A stretch of 64,000 nucleotides of DNA from Actinoplanes couchii (GCF_016862075.1 NZ_BOMG01000076.1:58033-122032), one strand, 5' to 3'. Shown: positions 26,497 to 35,238, counted from the first letter of the stretch. The notes: generated from the letters alone by a model not told the origin. Numbers and translations: made by a program.

Positions 26497-26979
26497 ATGC
26501 AAGGCGACGCCCGTGTTCTCGAGTTTCTCAACGAGCAGCTCACCGCGGAACTGACCGCGATCAACCAGTACTTCCTGCACGCCAAGATGCAGGAGAACTG
26601 GGGCTACACCGTGCTGGCGAAACACACCAAGCACGAATCCATCGACGAAATGCGGCATGCGGAGGTCCTGACCGACCGCATCCTGTTCCTCGAAGGGCTC
26701 CCGAATTACCAGAAGCTGTTCTCGCTGCGAATCGGCGAGACGGTCAAGGAGCAGTTCGAGTGCGACATGAAGGTCGAGGTCGAGGCCGTCGACCGGCTGC
26801 GCCGGGGCCTGGAGTACATGCGCTCGATCGGTGACATCACGTCCGCGCGGATCTTCGAGGACATCCTGTCCGACGAAGAACACCACGTCGACTACCTGGA
26901 GACCCAGCTCGGCCTCATCGAGAAGCTGGGCGAGGCGCTCTACCTGCAGAACGTCACGGAGCACCCCGAGGCCGGCTGA
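26497..26979 (+). CDS. bfr: Bacterioferritin
   Basis: The 160-residue four-helix protein has the di-iron ligands expected for a ferritin-like cage subunit (LTAELTAINQYFLHA; KHESIDEMRHAE; ILSDEEHHVDYLE) and the haem-ligand Met in DEMRHAE, as in E. coli Bfr. Twenty-four subunits would store ferric iron. It sits after bfd and has its own dyads upstream. Its last 26 bp overlap the converging DivIVA-domain gene. Confidence 0.95.
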   Translation: MQGDARVLEFLNEQLTAELTAINQYFLHAKMQENWGYTVLAKHTKHESIDEMRHAEVLTDRILFLEGLPNYQKLFSLRIGETVKEQFECDMKVEVEAVDRLRRGLEYMRSIGDITSARIFEDILSDEEHHVDYLETQLGLIEKLGEALYLQNVTEHPEAG

Positions 26980-27739
26980 TCGCGGGAGCCCCGCCGTCCA
27001 TGCCGCGCAGGCGCAGATCCACATCGTCGGAGATCGCCGTACGCCAGCGACGGGCCCTGTCCTTCAGCACGTCGATCAGGTCCATGGCCTCGGCGCGCTT
27101 CGCGTCGAGGCCGGCGATCGCCTCGGCGTGCGCGTGCCGGGCGTCGGCGATGATCGTCGAGGCCCGCAGCTCGGCGTCGCTGACCACCCGGGCGGCCTCG
27201 GTCGCCGCCTTCCGCAGGATCGTCGCCGACTCCCGGTGGGCCTCGGCGAGATGCTCCTCCGCGGTACGGCGCGCCAGGTCGAAGATGTGCGGGTTCGGCG
27301 CGAGGCTGTCATCGGGCATGCCCTGCCCCGGGAAACCGGCCCGGCCCGCGGTCCAGGCGATCTCCAGTTCGCCGGAGCGCCCGCTGTTCCAGGTGAACTC
27401 CAGGCCCGCCGGCCGTGCCTGCGCCTGCTCCGCCTCGGCCCTGGCCTGCTCCAACTCGGCCAGCACGGCACGGGCGTGGTCCTCGGCCCGGTCTCGGTCG
27501 CGTTCCAGCCGGCGCAGGTGCCCGGCCAGGTCGTCGCGCTGCAGCTGTTGCGCGAGGGTCTCGTTCTCCTCGGCCAGCCGGCGCATCTCGACGGCCACGT
27601 CATCGAGGAACGTGTCCACCTCGGCCTCGTGGTACCCGCGAGCGCCCGGCGACGGCTGCCGGAACTCGACGCCGTTGACGTCGGAGGGGGAGAGCGACAC
27701 CGACGAGTCCTGCCTTTCCTGACGCAAATGGCTGTGCAC
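26954..27739 (-). CDS. DivIVA-domain coiled-coil protein
   Basis: From GTG 27739 the product is 261 residues. An N-terminal DivIVA/Wag31-type motif (SPSDVNGVEFRQPSPGARGY, then HEAEVDTFLDDVAVEM) is followed by two long coiled coils (about 45-105 and 160-240) around a Gly-rich spacer. DivIVA proteins mark curved membranes and cell poles and organise wall growth. The frame is open to 27919 but that extension has no protein-like composition. The role is likely structural; it is shorter and more divergent than Wag31 itself. Confidence 0.75.
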   Translation of the reverse strand: MHSHLRQERQDSSVSLSPSDVNGVEFRQPSPGARGYHEAEVDTFLDDVAVEMRRLAEENETLAQQLQRDDLAGHLRRLERDRDRAEDHARAVLAELEQARAEAEQAQARPAGLEFTWNSGRSGELEIAWTAGRAGFPGQGMPDDSLAPNPHIFDLARRTAEEHLAEAHRESATILRKAATEAARVVSDAELRASTIIADARHAHAEAIAGLDAKRAEAMDLIDVLKDRARRWRTAISDDVDLRLRGMDGGAPAISRPRGAP

Positions 27740-28149
27740 GTTCCCACACCGCCGCGGATCACGGCCCCGGCGAGGTGGACACCAGCTACCGGGCGGACCG
27801 GCCAAGTGATCGCGACATCGCGGCCAAGTCATGCCTCCGAAAACCGTCAGAAACCCTTCACGGCCCCCGGCGCACACACGCAGGAACCGCTTCGTCACGA
27901 AGTGAACGCGACCACACATTCAATGTCAACACCGAGTATCTGAAATGCACCCTGACCGTAATCGCATCGCCGAATTTCCACCCACCGATCAATGCCGCAC
28001 GGGCGGGCCGGTTCATGGGCTCGCTCCCATTCCCAAAGATTGAACGACACGCTTCGTAGTCACCACCAGCGCGAGACATTCGCGGATTGTCACGGTGTGT
28101 GGTCGCCCAGGCCCACCCCATTCTGGCAAGGGCAGACGATCACGCAGAC
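27740..28149. other. Intergenic DNA with no recognised gene
   Basis: Between the DivIVA-domain gene and the next repeat block there is an interval with locally lower G+C (around 27900-28080). Short frames exist on both strands but none has a ribosome site or protein-like composition. I see nothing supportable here. Confidence 0.4.
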
Positions 28150-28515
28150 GCCCACGGCGACAAGCACCGACCCGTCCGATCACGGCGAGAAACCGCTGAG
28201 GCGGCGTTCGACTGCGGCGTTCGACTGCGGCGAGAGGCGCTGGCCTTCGGCCACGGCGAGGAGCATGGGGATGCTTGCCCACGGCGAGGGTGTGGGAATG
28301 CCGGGCTCGGGGTGAGAGGGAGTGAAGACGCTTTGCCACGGCGAGGAACACGGAGACGCTCGGTCACGGCGAGAAGCGTGGGGCGCTTGGCCACGGCGAG
28401 AAGCACGGGGCGCACCGCCACGGTGAGAGGCGTGGGGCCGCTCGGCCACGGTGGGACCGTGGGGCGGCTGGCCATGGCGAGAAGCGCGAGGAGCGCCGCC
28501 ACGGTGAGGCGTTCG
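28150..28515. repeat. Degenerate repeats of 27-29 bp with core CCACGGCGAG
   Basis: About eleven copies of GCCACGGCGAGAAGC followed by a GGGGCGC-like tail lie head to tail with drifting spacing. No plausible gene goes with them. Confidence 0.7.
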
Positions 28516-28664
28516 AGGGCGGATGTGGGGGTGCTTGCGGTGGAAACACATCTGGGTGAGGGCGTCCCGAACCGGAACGACCCCACCCGGATGGTGTCAA
28601 GACCTCCTCATGGTCTTGCCAGGAAGTCTGGTCGGGTGGCGTGGCGGTTTCCTCGCGGTCGTGT

Positions 28665-28811
28665 GACGACGCCGTGACAAAACCCGACGACGGCGTGGCG
28701 GAACCCGACGACGGCGTGGCGGAATCCGACGACGGCGTGGCGGAACCCGGTGGCGGTGCGGCGAAACCTGGCGGCGGCGTGGCGGAACCTGATGGCGGCC
28801 TGGTGAACCTG
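28665..28811. repeat. 21-bp tandem repeat, seven copies
   Basis: Seven units of exactly 21 bp (GACGACGGCGTGGCGGAACC plus C as the best form) run from 28665. The first four are nearly identical and the last three have GGC for GAC changes. As a multiple of three the block stays open on both strands (DDGVAEP forward), but there is no start context that convinces me it is translated. Confidence 0.8.
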
Positions 28812-28924
28812 ACGGCTGTGGTGGTGGAAGGGCAGGTGGGAAACCGTCAAGGAACTGTCATGGGGCCGTGCGGCATCCGTTGCCCCGGTCGGCGACTGTC
28901 GGATTCCTAGGCGGGAAGAGGTGA

Positions 28925-29311
28925 GTGTCCGTGGCCATGACGGTGGCGGGGTTGCTCGGGTCGAGTTCGATTCGGGTTGGCGAGCACGACGGTTTCGCTG
29001 TGGTGACGGTTCGCGGGGAGATCGGGCGGGCGATGGTGCCTGGGCTGCGCGACGTTCTGTCCTGGGCCATCGACAATCACCCGGGAGTGGTCGTCGACCT
29101 GGCCGGGGCCACCGGCATCGATCGGGACGGGCTGGCGCTGCTGCTGCAGAGTCAGGATCGGGCCTTCCTGCGGCACAGTGAGATCTGTTTCGCGCAGCCG
29201 GCACCGTCTCTTCTGGCCGCGCTGGAGCGACTCCAGGCCGACGCGATGTTCCTGATGGCCGACGACTGTTCGACGGCCCTGAAGCAACTGCGCGACGGTA
29301 CCCGCGTCTGA
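28925..29311 (+). CDS. STAS-domain protein (anti-sigma antagonist-like)
   Basis: The 128-residue protein has the STAS fold pattern: GFAVVTVRGEIGRAMVPGLR, VVVDLAGATGIDRDGLALLL, then a C-terminal helix. In SpoIIAA-like proteins the phosphorylated residue is a Ser or Thr in the D-x-S loop; here the loop reads GIDRDGL, with Asp, so phosphorylation control is doubtful. GTG 28925 is close to GGGAAGAGG; GTG 28931 and ATG 28937 are alternatives. Single gene. Confidence 0.75.
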   Translation: MSVAMTVAGLLGSSSIRVGEHDGFAVVTVRGEIGRAMVPGLRDVLSWAIDNHPGVVVDLAGATGIDRDGLALLLQSQDRAFLRHSEICFAQPAPSLLAALERLQADAMFLMADDCSTALKQLRDGTRV

Positions 29312-29392
29312 CCGGCAGAAACGGCGCTGATCCGCGTCCGGCTAGCTGAGGTGACGGCATCAGCGTCTAATCCGGCTGAGGTGACGACGTCC

Positions 29393-29448
29393 GGCACCCG
29401 GCACCCGGCACCCGGCACCCGGCACCCGGTGTCCGGTGTCCGGTGTCC
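29393..29448. repeat. 7-bp tandem repeat in two blocks
   Basis: Five copies of GGCACCC are followed without a break by three copies of GGTGTCC. The second type differs by two C-to-T like changes, so each block appears to have expanded separately. Confidence 0.9.
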
Positions 29449-29497
29449 GCGAAAACGAAGAAGGACCACTCGAAGCGGGCAAGGCCCGCGGAGAAAC

Positions 29498-29532
29498 GAA
29501 GAAGGACCGCCTGGGCTGGGCGGTCCTTCTTC
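29498..29532. terminator. Perfect 14-bp hairpin, bidirectional terminator
   Basis: GAAGAAGGACCGCC, a 7-nt loop and GGCGGTCCTTCTTC form a stable stem ending in a T/C-rich tract on either strand. An extra copy of the left arm (AACGAAGAAGGACC) lies 45 bp upstream, so two alternative pairings exist. It separates the STAS gene from the converging SPW gene. Confidence 0.85.
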
Positions 29533-29578
29533 TCGTCATGCGGCCGGGCGAGGTTCGGGCGGGTAGCGCGAGCCGCGC

Positions 29579-29659
29579 GTGGCGTGGCCGGGTGCGGGTC
29601 GGGCGTGGCGTGGCCGGGTGCGGGTCGGGCGTGGCGCGGCTGGCCGGGCCGGGTCGGGC
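29579..29659. repeat. 26-bp tandem repeat, three copies
   Basis: Two exact 26-bp copies (from 29579 and 29605) start GTGGCGTGGCCGGGTGCGGG, and a third altered copy follows, immediately before the 3' end of the SPW gene. Confidence 0.85.
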
Positions 29660-29682
29660 GCGGCTGGGTGGGTGGGGCCTTG

Positions 29683-30084
29683 TCACGCGTGGCGGTCGTG
29701 GCCCCGCCAGCTTGCCACCGCGAAACCGATCACCAGGCCGCCGACCACGATGTCGTTGACCATGGCGGCCGGTGCCAGGTCCCGGTTGGAGATCACGAAC
29801 GGGGACGCCACCAGCCAGCCGCCGAGCAGCACGCTGAACAGGGCAAGTAGGTCAGTGTGGTGCCGGGGTGTCAAGACCCGGACGAACGCCAGCACGACCA
29901 CCGTCAGACCGATCGCGACGTCGTTGAGGCCGGGATAGATCAGCCCGGACTTGGCGTGGTCCAGCACCAGCGGTGCGCACGTCAGCCACAAGCCGACGAG
30001 CACCAGCACCTCACCGGGCGTGTGGGCCATCTCGTCGACCAGCCGGCGTGTCCCCTGCGCGGCCGATTGGACATGAGCGTTCAT
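29683..30084 (-). CDS. SPW-repeat membrane protein
   Basis: The 133-residue protein has four hydrophobic segments, with the paired motif seen in SPW proteins: GLWLTCAPLVLDH in the first half and GGWLVASPFVISN in the second. The family is common in actinomycetes and has no known function. Its position next to STAS proteins recurs here. Start ATG 30084. Confidence 0.8.
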   Translation of the reverse strand: MNAHVQSAAQGTRRLVDEMAHTPGEVLVLVGLWLTCAPLVLDHAKSGLIYPGLNDVAIGLTVVVLAFVRVLTPRHHTDLLALFSVLLGGWLVASPFVISNRDLAPAAMVNDIVVGGLVIGFAVASWRGHDRHA

Positions 30085-30106
30085 CGGAAGTCCTCCCCGT
30101 AGAGAC

Positions 30107-30823
30107 CTACGGAGAGTGTTGCACCGGAATCACCGCGACATCGGTGGGATCGGTGAAGGTCAGTGCGGTCTGTTCGTCCTCGAAGATCGGGAACATGCCG
30201 TCCAGGTGCATGGTGTGCAGCACGGTGAGGACGAAGCGGGACGGCGCCACCAGCGACAGCCCGGCACCCCGGCGTTTCGTGCAGCGGTAGGCGCGGACCA
30301 GCAGCCCCAGCCCGGCCGAGTCGATCACCGCGGCGTCGTGCATGTCGACCACCACGTCCCGGCCGGACTCGGCCGCCTCCATCAGCACCGGGCGCACCTG
30401 GTCGACCCGATTCAGGTCCAGGTCGCTGCGCAGCACCACGACCCGGGCACCGTCGCCCACGTCACGGATGTCGCAGGCCTCCTCCAGAAGAGCAGCGGCA
30501 TCGTCCGACACCAGAGAGGCGGACCCCGGAGAAGCCGACCCTGAGGAAGCCGACCCGGGAGAAGCCGACCCGGGGGAAGCCGACCCGGGAGAAGCCGACC
30601 TCGGAGAGGCCGACGGTGCCGCGGCCGGCACGGCGTCCGGTTGCGCGCACCGCGGGCACCGGTGGGTGCCGGTCGCGAACGGCGAGCCGCTCCAGCCCAG
30701 GGTGGTGATCGACGGCCACACCACGTCCTCGTCGCGCAGCACGTCGCTGGTCTGCTCGGCCGCCCCGCAGCCGTCGCAGATCACCGTGACCATGCCCTCG
30801 GCGTCCCCGATGATCGCGGTCAC
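30107..30823 (-). CDS. Zinc-ribbon plus STAS-domain protein with SASPG repeats
   Basis: From GTG 30823 the product is 238 residues. The N-terminus has two CxxC pairs (VICDGCGAAEQ, HRCPRCAQ) that would bind zinc. A linker (about 80-110) of repeated SASPG follows, coded by 15-bp units, then a STAS domain (VVVLRSDLDLNRVDQVRPVL, VVVDMHDAAVIDSAGLGLLV) with the D-S-A-G-L phosphorylation-type motif intact. It is likely an anti-sigma antagonist or sensor partner. The start overlaps the previous stop by 4 bases (GTGA), so it is coupled to the small membrane protein. Confidence 0.78.
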   Translation of the reverse strand: MTAIIGDAEGMVTVICDGCGAAEQTSDVLRDEDVVWPSITTLGWSGSPFATGTHRCPRCAQPDAVPAAAPSASPRSASPGSASPGSASPGSASSGSASPGSASLVSDDAAALLEEACDIRDVGDGARVVVLRSDLDLNRVDQVRPVLMEAAESGRDVVVDMHDAAVIDSAGLGLLVRAYRCTKRRGAGLSLVAPSRFVLTVLHTMHLDGMFPIFEDEQTALTFTDPTDVAVIPVQHSP

Positions 30824-31119
30824 CGGGCGTCCTCCCGGGTGATCCGCGAAGGGCGCGACGACGGCCGGTCCGCGGTCATCGCGACCACGGCGACCCCGGC
30901 CCCGGCGAACAGCACCTGCAGCACGATCTCCAGCGCGGTCGGCCCGGGCCGGTCCGAATTCGCCATCCGGGCGATCACGGTGGCCAGCACCGCGGCGGCG
31001 ACCCCGGCGGCCACCGGCAGCCACAGCGGCACGGTGCGGATCCGGCGGGTCAGGACCCGGCCGGCGACGCCGATGACGGCACCGATGGCCACCGCGGCGA
31101 TCAGACTGAGTCCCGTCAT
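30820..31119 (-). CDS. Small membrane protein coupled to the STAS protein
   Basis: The 99-residue product has three hydrophobic segments (LSLIAAVAIGAVIGVAGRVL first) and a short Arg/Ser tail. GGAGG lies just before ATG 31119. The N-terminal GAVIGVAG pattern is faintly like GlsB/YeaQ proteins, but I am not sure of the family. It diverges from the response regulator at 31277. Confidence 0.65.
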   Translation of the reverse strand: MTGLSLIAAVAIGAVIGVAGRVLTRRIRTVPLWLPVAAGVAAAVLATVIARMANSDRPGPTALEIVLQVLFAGAGVAVVAMTADRPSSRPSRITREDAR

Positions 31120-31276
31120 GGCGGACCTCCTCCCGGCGGGCAGGCTTGATGGACAACCGCCAGACTGCCCCTCATGGTCTGCGAACCTTTCCCGCACCCA
31201 TGACAATCGCGTGACAAACGGCTCTCCGGCCGGTTCCGCCCGATCCGCCCTCGACTGACGGGACAATAGTTGGGTC

Positions 31277-31966
31277 ATGAGTGCCGTACTGCTGATCGAG
31301 GATGACGACCGCATCCGCCTGTCCCTGGCCATGGCCCTGGAGGACGAGGGGTACACCGCGCATGCCGTCGCCACCGCCGAGGAGGGCCTGGCGGCGCAGC
31401 GTGCCCACCGGGCCGACACGGTGCTGATCGACCTGATGCTGCCCGGCATGGACGGCTACGAGTGCATCAGGCAGATGCGCCGCGACGACGATGTGCCGAT
31501 CGTGGTGGTCAGCGCCCGCGACGACACCCACGACATCGTGGCCGCGCTGGAGGCCGGCGCCGACGACTACGTGGTCAAACCGGTCGCGGTGAAGGAGCTG
31601 GCGGCCCGGCTGCGGGCACTGCGCCGGCGGGCCCGCACGGTCACCGCCGTGCCGGCGGCCCCGACCACGTCGGTGCTGACCTTCGGTGATCTGGAGGTTC
31701 GCCCGGAGGCCGGTGAGGTCCGCCTGCGCGGCGAGCCGGTGTCGGTCACCCGCACCGAGTTCCGCCTGCTCTGCGAGCTGGCCGACCATCCGGGCCTGGT
31801 GCTGTCCCGCCAGCAGTTGCTGCAGCGGGTGTGGGGGCACGAGTTCGGCGACGAGCGGGTGGTGGACGTGCACGTCGGCCGGTTGCGCCAGAAGATCGAG
31901 GACGAGACCGGCAACCCACGGCACCTGGTGACGGTTCGCGGGCTCGGATACAAGCTGCAGCCGTGA
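31277..31966 (+). CDS. OmpR-family response regulator
   Basis: Residues 1-115 form a receiver (LLIEDDDRIR, phosphorylated Asp in VLIDLMLPGMDG, Lys in VVKPV) and residues 130-229 a winged-helix DNA-binding domain (VTRTEFRLLCELADHPG, HVGRLRQKIED, RGLGYKL). It is followed by its kinase with a GTGA overlap and then a GerMN lipoprotein, the layout of CseB/CseC/CseA-type envelope systems. Confidence 0.93.
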   Translation: MSAVLLIEDDDRIRLSLAMALEDEGYTAHAVATAEEGLAAQRAHRADTVLIDLMLPGMDGYECIRQMRRDDDVPIVVVSARDDTHDIVAALEAGADDYVVKPVAVKELAARLRALRRRARTVTAVPAAPTTSVLTFGDLEVRPEAGEVRLRGEPVSVTRTEFRLLCELADHPGLVLSRQQLLQRVWGHEFGDERVVDVHVGRLRQKIEDETGNPRHLVTVRGLGYKLQP

Positions 31967-33315
31967 GAGTTTGGCCGATCGGGCTGCGGGCCAGGGTCAG
32001 CGCCGCGTTCGCCCTGGGCGCGCTGATCCTGTCGGCGTGCGTGAGCCTGGTGTCGTACGAGTCGACCCGTAACACCTTGTTCGGCGAGCGGGAGCGGGCT
32101 GCGATCCGGGCCACCTACTACGACGCGATGGTGGTGGGCGCCGGCCTCAACAGCGCCGACCCGAACGTCCTCGAGGCGATGCTCGCGCTGGACACCGGCT
32201 CGGACCGGTACGTGCTGGTCTACTGGGAGGGGCGGTGGCACTCGCGCAGCGCCGACCTGGCCGCCGACGGTGCCGTCCCGGTGGGTCTGCAGGAGATGAC
32301 CGCCAGCGGTGAGTCGGGCGCCCAGCGCATCCGCCGCGACGGCCAGCCGGCCCTGATCGTGGGGATCCCGCTGCTCGGCGGCGCGGTCTTCTACGAGATC
32401 TTCTCGCTGGCCGAGCTGCAGCGCACGCTGCAGACGCTGGCGCTGGTCCTGACCGCGGTCGCGATCATGGTGGCGGCGGCCGGCGCCGCGGTCGGGTGGT
32501 ACGTGACCCGGCACGCCCTGCATCCGCTGACCGCCGTCGCCGAGGCGGCGCGGGGGATCGCCGGGGGTGACCTGACCACCCGGATCAACCCGGACACCGA
32601 ACCCGACCTGGCCCCGCTGTCGGACGCCTTCAACGACATGGCCGATCAGCTCAGCAGACGGCTGGAACGGGACCGCCGGTTCGCCGCCGACGTCAGTCAC
32701 GAGCTGCGGTCGCCGTTGCAGACGCTGGAGGCCGCCGCCAGTGTGCTGCACAAGCGCCGGGACACCCTCGACGACCGGTCGGCGGCCGCGATCACCCTGG
32801 TCACCGCCGAGGTCGCCCGGTTCCAGGCGCTCGTCAACGACCTGCTCGAGCTGGCCCGCAGCGACCGCCCGGCCCACCGCGAGCAGGTGGACGTGCCCGA
32901 GCTGGCGCAGCGGGTCTGCCGGTCCCGGAGCCTGCCCGCCGACCTGGTCGAGGTGGCGCCCGGCACCCCGCGGTTCTGGTACGTCGACAAGCGCCGGGTC
33001 GAGCAGGCGCTGGGCAACCTGATCGACAACGCGAACCGGTACGGCGGCGGGGCGGTCACGGTCCGGGTCGGCGCCGGGTTCCTGGAGGTCGACGACGAGG
33101 GACCGGGTGTGGCCGAGAAGGATCGCACCATCATCTTCGACCGGTTCGTCCGCGGGCCGGCCGCCAACTTCCGTGGCGGCACCGACGGCACCGGCCTGGG
33201 TCTGGCCATCGTGGCCGGGCATGCCGCCGCGCACGGCGGTGACGCCAGTGTCTCCGAGCGTCCCGGTGGAGGCGCGCGGTTCCGATTCACCCTCCCCGGA
33301 TTCGAGACACCATGA
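31963..33315 (+). CDS. Sensor histidine kinase, partner of the upstream regulator
   Basis: GTG 31963 overlaps the regulator stop. The 450-residue product has one membrane helix near residue 15, an extracytoplasmic sensor of about 130 aa, a second helix, a HAMP linker, the phosphorylated His in DVSHELRSPLQT (about residue 247) and ATPase motifs NLIDNANRYG, DDEGPGV and GTGLGLAIVAGH. It senses an envelope or external signal. The three-gene operon is completed by a lipoprotein. Confidence 0.92.
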   Translation: MRVWPIGLRARVSAAFALGALILSACVSLVSYESTRNTLFGERERAAIRATYYDAMVVGAGLNSADPNVLEAMLALDTGSDRYVLVYWEGRWHSRSADLAADGAVPVGLQEMTASGESGAQRIRRDGQPALIVGIPLLGGAVFYEIFSLAELQRTLQTLALVLTAVAIMVAAAGAAVGWYVTRHALHPLTAVAEAARGIAGGDLTTRINPDTEPDLAPLSDAFNDMADQLSRRLERDRRFAADVSHELRSPLQTLEAAASVLHKRRDTLDDRSAAAITLVTAEVARFQALVNDLLELARSDRPAHREQVDVPELAQRVCRSRSLPADLVEVAPGTPRFWYVDKRRVEQALGNLIDNANRYGGGAVTVRVGAGFLEVDDEGPGVAEKDRTIIFDRFVRGPAANFRGGTDGTGLGLAIVAGHAAAHGGDASVSERPGGGARFRFTLPGFETP

Positions 33316-33881
33316 TCGTACGGCTGACAGCAGTGGCCCTTTCGTCTTTTCTCGCTCTCTCCGCGTGCGGTGTGCCGTCGCAGGACGAGCCGCATCCGGT
33401 GGAGCTGCCCCGGCGGCCGCTCAACGTGTCGGTCTCGCCGGCCCCCTCCACCGACGTGGTCGGCGAGGTGGCCCAGGTGCTCTGCCTGACCCGCGACAGC
33501 CGTCTGGTGCAGGCGGTCCGGCGGGCCGACGCGGTGCCGTCCCCGCAGCGGCAGCTCGACCTGCTGGTGTCCGGGCCGAACCTGTCCGAGCAGCAGCAGG
33601 GCCTGTCGACGGCGCTGGCCACCACCGCTCTGACGGTGACCCTGCCGCCGGGCAGCACCACCGCCACCGTCGACATCAGCGAGGTCGACGAGGGCACCGC
33701 CCGCAGCGACGAGGTGCTCGCCTACGGCCAGATCGTGTGCACGCTCACCACCCGCCCCGACATCGCCGGGGTCACCTTCCAGCGGGAGGGCCGTTCGCTG
33801 CAGGTTCCGCGGGGTGACGGGACGTTGTCGGGCAGCCCGTTGCGCGCGGCCGACTATCGTTCGCTGATAGGGCCGGTGTGA
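33312..33881 (+). CDS. GerMN-domain lipoprotein of the two-component operon
   Basis: The 189-residue product starts with a lipoprotein signal (SSFLALSACGVPS). The mature part matches GerMN: LDLLVSGPNLSEQQQGLSTA and LTVTLPPGSTTATVDIS. Such domains occur in lipoproteins like LpqB and CseA that modulate a neighbouring histidine kinase. ATG overlaps the kinase stop by 4 bases, so all three are one unit. Confidence 0.8.
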   Translation: MIVRLTAVALSSFLALSACGVPSQDEPHPVELPRRPLNVSVSPAPSTDVVGEVAQVLCLTRDSRLVQAVRRADAVPSPQRQLDLLVSGPNLSEQQQGLSTALATTALTVTLPPGSTTATVDISEVDEGTARSDEVLAYGQIVCTLTTRPDIAGVTFQREGRSLQVPRGDGTLSGSPLRAADYRSLIGPV

Positions 33882-34040
33882 TCGGCCCGCGCGGAAGGCG
33901 TCGCTCTTCGCACGAGGAGCGGAAAGTGTTCGCCAGAGGCGCGGAAAACGGATGTGACAAGAGTGTCATGGGGGAGAGCCCCGTCTTCGGGGTATACCTC
34001 GTTAGGACGGGGTTCGCGCACCGATAGGTGGTGAGGGAAG

Positions 34041-34304
34041 TTGTCCACCAGAGACACACGCCGGGAGTTCGAGGAGATCGTCGGCCGCCTCGCGGCTGAG
34101 GATCCAGGCATCGCCCGCCCGGTGCGGATGCTCACGCGCCGGGTGCAGGTCGTCATCCTGGCGGTGATCGGCGGGCTGATCTGGGCCGGCCTGTCCGTCG
34201 CGATGGTCGCCTGGGGTGCCGCCGGAGTGGCCTTGACCTGCATTTGCGTGCTGGCCGCGGTCGCGTTCGGGGTGTGGTTCAACCGGAGGCGCAACGGGGG
34301 CTGA
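34041..34304 (+). CDS. DUF3040 small membrane protein with a TTG start
   Basis: A stop codon lies three codons upstream in frame and no ATG or GTG occurs before the conserved region, so TTG 34041 is the only sensible start; GAGGGA sits right before it. The 87-residue protein has the DUF3040 layout: an acidic/basic N-terminal helix (REFEEIVGRLAAEDPGIARP) followed by two membrane helices and a basic end. It is actinomycete-specific and of unknown function. Confidence 0.75.
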   Translation: MSTRDTRREFEEIVGRLAAEDPGIARPVRMLTRRVQVVILAVIGGLIWAGLSVAMVAWGAAGVALTCICVLAAVAFGVWFNRRRNGG

Positions 34305-34341
34305 CCGTTTGCGGTCCCGCCGTCCGGGTACGTCGATCTTC

Positions 34342-34557
34342 ATGACGACACTACGCATCCCCGGCGACCCGGACCGCTATCCGCCGTTGGATCCCGGCGT
34401 GCCGATCCCGGACGATCCGGGCGAATTGGCGCCGGACAGCCCGGATCCGCTGCCGCCGCCTCCGGTCGAGCCGATCCCGGTCGAGCCCGTGCCCGCCGAA
34501 CCCGTGCCCGCCGAACCGGTCCCGGACGACCAGCCGCCGGTGCCCGAACCGGCGTGA
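34342..34557 (+). CDS. Short proline-rich acidic protein
   Basis: From ATG 34342 the frame codes 71 residues, rich in Pro, Asp, Glu and Val, with a repeated PVEPVPAEP pattern. There is no signal peptide or membrane segment. The composition could come from repeat expansion, and there is no family I recognise. It follows the DUF3040 gene by 37 bp. Confidence 0.4.
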   Translation: MTTLRIPGDPDRYPPLDPGVPIPDDPGELAPDSPDPLPPPPVEPIPVEPVPAEPVPAEPVPDDQPPVPEPA

Positions 34558-34579
34558 TCCGCGCCTCAGCCGGTCCCGC

Positions 34580-35113
34580 TCAGGTGGTCGCCGGGTCGCC
34601 GGCGCCGGCCGTCACGGTCAGCGTCTTCGACTCGGTGCCCTCCGGGCCGGCGACCGCGAGGGTGTACGTGTGCGCCTGGTCGTCACACGGGAAGTTGATC
34701 GTGGCGCTGGCCTCGGCCCCGTAGGTGTCGTAGACGCCGGGGCCGTCGACGGAGAGCGTGGTCCGCTCCGCGCCGGTGACCCTCCAGCTCAGCACGACCG
34801 GCTTCCCGGTGGGACAGGACGGGTGCTGAGTGACCCCGAAAGCGGCGATGATGGGCCCCGTCGCCGGCGACATCACCGATTTCTCGGATCGGGGTGCTCC
34901 GGAGTAGGCGGCCATCGACGCGGCGACGGGCTCACCGGACGGGCCCGCGAGCACCGGGCCATCCGACGGTGCCACGAGGTGGGACGGATCGGCCGGCCCC
35001 AGCGCCCCGGCGGCCGAGTCGCGGGCGCGGGAGAGCGCCAGCCCGGCCGCCACCCCCAGGATCACCATGGCGATCAGCACGGTGACGAACCATCTGAATT
35101 TCGGAGCCGGCAC
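34580..35113 (-). CDS. Membrane-anchored protein with an Ig-like domain
   Basis: GTG 35113 follows GGAGGATGCC, a good ribosome site; an upstream start at 35164 is possible but unneeded. The 177-residue protein has one N-terminal membrane helix (FVTVLIAMVILGVAAGLAL), a flexible linker and a beta-rich outer domain (KPVVLSWRVTGAERTTLSVD, ATINFPCDDQAHTYTLAVAG) like Ig/PKD folds, with two Cys that may be disulphide-bonded. Function unknown; it probably faces the cell wall. Confidence 0.65.
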   Translation of the reverse strand: MPAPKFRWFVTVLIAMVILGVAAGLALSRARDSAAGALGPADPSHLVAPSDGPVLAGPSGEPVAASMAAYSGAPRSEKSVMSPATGPIIAAFGVTQHPSCPTGKPVVLSWRVTGAERTTLSVDGPGVYDTYGAEASATINFPCDDQAHTYTLAVAGPEGTESKTLTVTAGAGDPATT

Positions 35114-35238
35114 GGCATCCTCCCTGGTGGGCCCGGATATCGGCGGAAGTCTACGAAGGATCATGGCGCTTGCGGGCCACCGTTGATCGCCTGTGGCACG
35201 AAGCCGGTATTCCGCGCGGTGCTGCTATAGGTATTGGC

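Noticed and set aside
28641..28910. Short protein with DDGVAEP repeats
   Set aside because: Open only because of the 21-bp repeats; weak start and no protein-like flanks.
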